Position numbers and translations under genes: made by a program. Under the pieces are notes generated by a model. It ran no database searches. It had not been told where the DNA came from and saw only the letters and a list, made by a program, of their open reading frames with translations. From Candidatus Aenigmatarchaeota archaeon (lineage in GTDB: Archaea > Aenigmatarchaeota > Aenigmatarchaeia > Aenigmatarchaeales > Aenigmatarchaeaceae), in contig WVXN01000052.1 of the NCBI GenBank assembly GCA_011773475.1, positions 1 through 25,601 of the forward strand: 25,601 nucleotides of DNA, given 5' to 3'. Shown here piece after piece: positions 1 to 9,000 of this stretch. The first letter of the stretch is position 1, and each line of letters begins with the position of its first letter.

Positions 1-3000
1 TTTGGATAGTCACTAATCCGAGATTGGATGGTGCAAGTGTCACTACAGATGATCAAGGAAGTCTTAATCCTTACAGCTGGGGTGCTACATGGACATTCTC
101 TGTTACTGTCACTAATCCAGATGTGGGTGGATACACATTTGATGATATGAATGTTAGTCTCTGGTTGAACATGACTGGTGATTGGGAACTTGCTAACTCT
201 ACAATAGCTGATGCAGATGATAGTGATTATGCTACTGGAAAGAGTGTTAGTTTTATACATTACTTTGATTGTGGTGATATTGGTAGTAAAGACTATAAAT
301 TCAATATTACTAGTTTCTGGAATTATAACAACACAACATCTGATATTGGATTTAATATTTTAAAAGACGATGTCACTATTATATCTAATTCTGATCCAGC
401 CAACATTGATAGAGAGTCTGGATTCGGATTATTTGTATTTAGAATAAGGGATGATGATAATTCATCTTCTTTTGTGACTAATAGTAGTACTAATGCTGCC
501 ATATATTTCTCTTACAAGAATGTTAATGAACACAACATATCTTATAGTGTTAATCCTAATTCAACTGGATATTTGAATTACAGTTTGGATCCTGATTGTA
601 ATTACTCGAATGGAATACATTATTGGAAAGCTGGAACTACTACTGATGATTGTTATTATGCTGTTAATTTCTCTTCTAATCCTACATTCAATATTACTGG
701 GCAATTGAAAAACTTTATCATACAACCTTCAGAAAGTTCTCAGTTTGCAGTAGGTACCTTAGTAAATATAACATCAAATATAAGTTCTGATTGTCAAGAA
801 AATTTAAGCAGTGCAACTGTAACACATGAAGCAAGATTATCTCCTTCGGGAACTTGGGAATGGGCTAATATAACAGCAATAGAAAATCAAGAATTTGGAA
901 AGTATAATGCTACTTGGAACACCAGTTTTCACCAAGGAGGAAATTGGAGCTTTAAAATAAATGCAAGTAAATTAAATTACTATTCTAATTCAACAATATT
1001 TACTAATTGGACTTATTTGAACAATACTGCACCAACAGCAGAAAATGCTTCTGTATCACCAGAAGCTAATGGTTGGGGTTCTAACTACAGTTTTAAGATT
1101 AGTGTAGATGACATGCAGTATGATAATGTTACATGTAAATTGTTTACTTATACTGCAGGTTCTTGGACTTACAGGGGGAATGATACTGTTGAATGGGGTG
1201 TTGGGAACTGTACAGTTAATGTTAGTGACTTTAGTTGTAGTGATATTAATACATCATCATTAAACTGGTTCAAATGGGAAATAGATGATGCTACAAATGT
1301 GTTCAATACTTCAAATGTTTCAGCTCCATCTATAACAAAAGATAATGTGACGATATATTATGAGTACGGTAATAATAGCACAGCAAATAGAAACATGTCT
1401 CAAACAGACTTATTGATAGTGAGAATATTTGACAATAATTCTCAGAAATATGTTGGTTCAGATATTCCTAATGCTACTGGAAGAATATTTGTAACAACTA
1501 ATGGAAATGATTTTGATTCTGGAACTCAAAACATAACCAATTCTTCAGGTTATCTAAATATTTATTTTGATGCTACTGGTGATTTTAGTGTTGGGATACA
1601 GAATTGGACTGGAGGAACTTATGGTGATGGTTGTTATTATGATACTAACTTAACCCAGAATTATACTTTGATAGTCAAGGGAGATTTAGCAAACTCTATT
1701 AGTCAGTATATTTCACCAGGTGGTAAAGGCGAATCTGTAATTAAACCTAATAATGTTACTCTTCAGCTTTTAATCGAGGATGATGAAGAACAAGGAATCA
1801 GTGGTGCTTCTCTAAATATTACTTTTATTAATGTTTTATACGGAAACAATTTCACTTGCGATACTGTAATGGAAATTAGTAGTGGTTATTACAATTGTAC
1901 TATGAATACTACTTTGATGAGTGCAGGTTGGTATAATATAACTATTGATTCAAACAAAACTTATTATAATGATGGACACTTCTTTGATTATGATGTTTTC
2001 TATATAGAAACCGCACCAGAAGTAACCTTACCAACAATATTATCTCACAATGGAAGTGATATAGGAGGTTGGGGAGAAACTTGGACTGCCCTAACAAATG
2101 TTACTGATGAAGATCAAGATAATGTTACACTAAAGGTTCAAGTAAAGAAATATACAGATCCTGATGTTCCGGCTAGTTGGGTGGATGAAAATCAGTCAAG
2201 TTATTTCGATAATCCAGATTTGAGGGGACCTGTAAATCAAAGTATGAACTTAACTTTCCAGGATTTGAACTTCCAGAATGAACAAGTGGTTTGGCAAGTC
2301 AGGTTCATGGTTAATGATACTGATGGTTATGGTTCTGTTTCAGGTTATACTAATTTCACAATAGATAAGGATGATATTCTTATTGAATTAATCTTTGGAG
2401 ACGATGAACAAGTTTGGAGAAATGGAACAGAAATCTTATATCTCATATTAAATGTAACAGATATTGACCAAAACCTACCAGCAGATGGAGCGAATATAAC
2501 GTTCTTCATAACAACGAATAGTAGTGACTCTGATAGTTTTGATAGTGGGACAACATATCCTGCTAATACAAGTGGAATTTCTGAATATCCGTTTCAACCG
2601 GATTGCCTTTATTCAACAGGTGAACAAATATGGTATGCAAAGAATGAGCCTGATCCTTTCTATAAATATAATTTCACACCAAATTACAGTTTAATTATAA
2701 AAACTTATATTGCTTTAGAAGTTACTCATCCAAATGGTGAATCCTATCTTGTAGGAACACAAATACCATTTATTGGAAGGGTCTTTGATGAATGCTTCAA
2801 TATTTCTGGTGCTGAAGTTATTTTTTATGACAGAAGACCTGGAGCAAGTGAAAGGTTTTACACATGTTCTGGTACCACGGATTGGGGTAACGGAACTTAT
2901 AATTGTACGTGGGACTCTAGTGCCAAACCGCCTGGTTGGCATGGTGTAAAAATAGAAGCAAGAAAAGAGTACTATGGAGATTATCCAAATTATAATGAAA

Positions 3001-6000
3001 CAATACGTTATACTCCTGAAGTTGAAACCCACCATCTTTCAACACAACCTTCAATATCACTAGGTTGGAGCAGCTATCCTCCTGTTGATCCGAAAGTTGA
3101 TGGATGGGGCAAATTAAGAACCTTCCAAGCAAAAATAACTGATCTTGATGCAACTTTAAATAACATAAGTTTATGGAAGAGTTTCGATAATGTCACATGG
3201 TATTTGATTAATTCAACAAATATGACACCTCAAGGTATAGATGTACAAGTAAGATATAATTTGAGTGGAACACTAACTGATCCATTTATGAATAGATTCA
3301 CTTGTGGTGACCTTTCTAATGCAACGGGTGGAATAGTTTATTTCAAGTTCAATACAACAGATGTATTTGGATATACAGATGAAACTCAAATTGATAACTT
3401 CACTGTACAAGTTGACAATGTTACTGTTACAATAGATTCTTCTAGCAACTCGACTGTAAGAAGAATAGGAGAAAATAAGGCATTCCTAAGATTCACAATA
3501 AGAGATGATGACTATGGTAATTATTATCCTAGCAATGTAAATGGTAGTGTATGGATTACGTTAAATGGAACAAATTATAGTCATAACATTACAAATAGTT
3601 CTTATTCAGGAAATCTTACAGTATATTATAATGCCACTTGTGATTCTGATGTAGGAATTCAATATTGGAAAGGAGGAACAATAGACTCTTGTTATGAAAC
3701 AGCAAACACGACTAATGAAACTTTAACTGTTTATGGTCAGTTAAATGTTTCTGTAATAAGCCCATTAAATGAGTCCGTAGCGAATCTTGATAAAAATGTT
3801 AGTTTAAATTCAAGTATAAAGGATGAATGCGGTCAAATTATTTCTGGTGCAACAGTTAGTTGGTATAATTCTAGTTTATATTCGTTAGGAAACGATTATA
3901 ATGTAACTTGGCATGTTCCAATTAATTACAAATTAGGTAATGAAACAATTATAACAAATGCAACAAGAACTTATTATGATTATAATAATAATAATACAAC
4001 TGTGTATGTTTATGGTTGGAGTGATGTTAGCTATATAGAACCACTAAATGAAACGTTCTTTGATTCAGGAGATGATATTGAAATAGAATGTCGTGTTACA
4101 GATAGTAATAACACACAACCAATAGCAAATTATACCGTGTTTATTTATGTAAATGACAATTATCTAGAAAACTTGACTACTGATTCAAATGGTTGGGCAA
4201 ATACAAGTTGGGATACGAGTGGTGAATCAGCAGGATGGTATAACATAACTTGTTCAATAGAAGATAATTCAACTTTATATTATAATAGTTCTTTTTCACA
4301 AAATGAAACTTGGATAATGTTGGAGAGACCACTTAAAATAGATATAATACGCATGGATGGTTCCATATGTCAACAAGGACTTGTATGTGATTGGATATAT
4401 AGAAACGATACATTCAGCCCATATAAAGTAAACATAACTGTTCATGTTAAGGATGCTAATATAGGAAGTGCGAACAACTCAACTGTAAGATTTTACAATT
4501 CTACAAATCTATTAGGAAATTGTACTACAAACTCAACAGGTTGGTGCTATTTAGAAAATTACAATCCTTATGATGATATGAATCCAGCTGTTATTACTAT
4601 TTACATAAATGCAACAAGACCTGAAAATGAAGATTCTGTCACTAACACCAGTTTATTAAGGGTAAAAGGAATATTAAATGTTACAGTTATTTCACCTCCT
4701 GACACAGTACGTTGTGGTGCAAGTGGTTTTGACTGTAAAAAATCTGAAGCAATTAACTTAACCGTTGTTGTTTTTAGTGAAAATGGGGAAAATGCATCAA
4801 CACTAAATCCAACAGTAACATGGTATAATGAAACTTCACAAGTAATTACAGGTAGTGTAAGTATATTATTGCCTCAATCAGAGGTTAAAAAACAAGATAC
4901 TGGAAATCATAATTTCATGGCTGTAGCAACTAAAAATAGTTATGATAGCGGGTCAGCTAATGTTACATTTAACATAACTGGTACTGTTACTGTTACTTGG
5001 ACTTCTCCAACTGTAGAAACTCCTTATCCTTATGATTTCTATCCTACTTGCTATGTAGAAGATGAAGATGAAGAAGTAGGGGTTGATGAATATTTAGTTA
5101 ATTTCTCCTATAGATGGGAACCCTCACCAGATTTCATATTCAATGGAACTTATTTAACAAATTCAAGTGGTTATGCAAATTATACTTTCACACCAACTCA
5201 AAAAGGAAATATATCGTTTAATTGTACAATAGGAGATAACACAAGCAGATATTATTCGAAAAGTCCTACAAATTATGTAGACGTGGAATATAATATTTGG
5301 GTGAAGGATTTATATCCTCCACAATTTTATAATGTTTCTATAGTACCTAATGAAAGCATAGAAGCAAATCTTAACTATACAAATATAACTGTTTTTGTTA
5401 ATGATAATTATCAAATAAAAACTGTTAAGGTTTATATAGAATATCCTAATACTACTACTGAAAACAAAACAATGACGAACTTAACTCCAATACAATCTGG
5501 ATTTGGATATTATAATGCAACTTATAATCTTACATTTATTCCTCCAATAGGAGGTATTTTTAATATAACTATTTATGCAATAGATCAAGATCCAGAAAAC
5601 AACTATAATTCCACATCAAAATACAACATAAGTGTTTGGGGAGTAATAAATGGTTCTGTTATTCAGTGTGTTAATAATACAAACGATGGTAATTTAACAG
5701 ATTGTGATTCCGAAATAACTGCTCCATTTATTTCTCAAACTAATAGTTTTACATTTGAAGTAAAATCAAACTTTACAAATTTGGGTCCAGCTGGTGCATA
5801 TGGAGTTAATTTAACTCACTCAGAAGATCCACTTGGATCATTAAATTATAGTGATTCGTATCATGAATGTGGTATTTTATATCCAAATGATACTTGTTCA
5901 TGGGACTTTAATGTTACCGTTCCTGCAGCTACAACTCCTGGATTGTATTTAACTCGTGTAAATTCAACATGGCAGAATCCTGATAATACATATCAATCAA

Positions 6001-9000
6001 TATACAATGTAACTTATATCAGTGTTGATTCTAACCCAATGATAAATATAACTGAAACCGAACTGATAAGTGATATATCTCATAATCGAACAACGAACAT
6101 TGGAAACGTAACTATCGTTTCTGCTGGTAATGATGAAGTAAGAAATATTAATCTATCTTGGTATGGCATTAGCGGAGTATCAGGTTCTTACAATTTAGCA
6201 CTTAATTGTCCACTTTGTATTGTTAGTATAACGCCAAATCAAGAAACCATTTTATTTGCAGGAAATAACTTTACTTCAAATATAAATATAACTGTACCAG
6301 CTGGCCAAAATCCTGGAAATTATCTTGCAGATGTAATTGCAATAAGTGAGAATGCAGGAAATGATACAGCATTATTAAACTTAACGGTACCTTTGAATGA
6401 TTCATGGATTAGAACACCAACATCGGGCACATTCGGCACTATCTTAGCTCCATTAAATACAAATGCTTTAATAGGATATGTAAACGTAACAAATATTGGA
6501 AACATTAAAATGGCTTTTGAAGTGGTTAAGGTTGGAGATCTCTATTCTTATACAAAAATAGAGAATCAGAACTGGTTTAGTTTTGACTTAGAAAAATTAG
6601 GAACTAGAACGATGAATGTAACATATTCTATACCAGCTGCTGCCACTACTGGAGTTTATGATATTACTATTTATATTAGAAATTCTTCTTTGAGTGTAAC
6701 GCAAAGAACTGTTACTCTTAGTTTAAATGTTACTGACATACCACCAAATATAACAGATGTTCAGATTGTTCCAATATCTTTTGAACGGAATTATGAAAAT
6801 GTTACTATACAAGCTAATGTAACAGATAATTTCGCAGTTGATATGGTCTGGGCTAATATAACTCCGCCAAATGAAAGTAGTTTTATATTGTGGATGCAAA
6901 ACTATACAGGTTTCATATACAATGTTACATATCTTTATCCTGTAGCAGGAACTCATGAAATTATAATATGTGCAAATGATACTTCGTCTTTATTAGCATG
7001 TACTTCACCAACCAATATCACAAGTTCTGACACAACTCAATTAATAATAACACCAAATGCCACTTTATTAAATGCAACAAATATAACAATTGATTCCGGA
7101 CAAAGTTTTGCAATTAACTTTTCTGTAGATAATATCGGGGGTTCTAGAGCAAACAATACTAATTTATCTATTACATATCCGAACAACATAACAGTATCTT
7201 ATGATTATTTCTATTTAGGAGAGGTTTTGAAGAATACTTCAGTATATAATCAAACAACAATTACTGTAGTGAATTCTACTGCCCCTGGAATTTACATAGT
7301 TAATCTTACTGTTAATTGGACTAATCTCAATAACACATTTAATTCAAGTATATTTAACATAACTATAAACGTTACAGCAAATGCTGAAATTGATATTGTA
7401 GAAAGTGTTATAAATAAAATAATTGATGCAGGCGATTCTGATAATTCTACACTTACTTTAAGGTCTATTGGTAATGATAATGTTACAAATGTTAATATAA
7501 GCTGCTCTTCAGGAGAGATTTGCAATAACTTTATAGTTGACATTGATCCTTGGAACATATCATTAATGCCGATAGGTAACATAAGTTATATTAATATAAC
7601 ATTTACAGTACCTCCAAATTATCCAACTGGGGACCATAATGGTTATATAAGAGTTGATTGGAATGATAGCACATCCACACAAAACTTCTCAAAAGAAATT
7701 CCTGTTTATATATTGGTACCAGCAAATATTTCATGGATACATGATCTAACAAAAATAGAGAAAAGGGTTTATGATAATGAAACAGGAAGTTTTGGACAAA
7801 TAAATATAACGAATACTGGAAATGCTAATGCCACATTAAATCTAACAATTAATGGAACTATAGCCAATTTATTGACATTAAATGAATATAATATAACATT
7901 GTTTTATGGTGAAACACAGACAATTTATATTGATTATTCATCTCCAAACAACATAACTTATAACACAAATTACACTGGTTATATAACTAGCAACATTACT
8001 GGAAGTTTGAGAGAAAATGCGAGTGTAAAAGAAGTATCAACATTTGTAAGCTTGTTTGTAACTCCTTACAGTGTGAGCATAACATACCCAACACAAATCA
8101 ATCCTATCTTAGATGTTAATCCATCAGACACTATACAATCAAAAATTAACATAACTGAAAATGGAACTATAGTGTCTTCTGCTGCCATGTTTGAGGTTAT
8201 ATTATTTAATGATACTATTTCAATTTCAGCAAATATTACAAATTATTCTTTCAATGCTTCAGAAAATCTTTGGTTTGTCAATTTCACAGCTCCAAATATT
8301 AGCATAGGAAGAATTTACAATCTAAACATTACTGCAAACCATACTGGAGTTTACAACAGTACAAAGTATGATATTGAATATGGTTCTATAGTTTACAATG
8401 ATACTACAGCACCTATTATAGACGTTATCCTTCCTATAAGGACACCTGCAAACCAAACTGTAAACATAAAAATAAATGTAACAGAATATGGTGGTTTAAA
8501 GAACATAACATCGAACATTACTCGTCCTGATAATTCATCTGAAACTCTTAATTTAACATCCTTATCAAATATTTCTAATGTTTATTCATATGAAGCTAAC
8601 TTTTCTAACACATCGGAGATAGGAAATTATAATTTAAATGTAATAGTATGTGATTTATCAGGTAATTGTAACTCGGAATCTTCATCTTTTGAAATTTATC
8701 CAACTGCATACTTTAGTGGTTATGCAATTGATGCAGAATCAGTAGATGATACTCCTATATACATTAATTTCACATTTCATGATTCTAACACAACTAACAA
8801 AAGATTTAATTTTGGTACAAACTTAACCAATGGTTATTATAATGAAACTATTGATGTCAAATTATATGATTTGAGAGTTAAAACTGTAAATCAAAGCTTC
8901 AAACATACTATTGAATTTGATTCTATTAACATTAGTACTAATTATTACAATCCCATAATACTTGGTAATATTCCAAACGTTAGAACTACTACAACTGCAT

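Noticed and set aside
24..26. TTG at 24 as the start of the giant protein
   Set aside because: The frame stays open to base 3 and encodes the same kind of beta-sandwich sequence upstream, and no signal peptide follows the TTG, so the gene is truncated by the window edge.
6723..7582. Two minus-strand frames (6723-6956 and 7292-7582)
   Set aside because: Both lie wholly within the giant gene, lack signals and show no protein pattern beyond reversed Asn/Thr codons.
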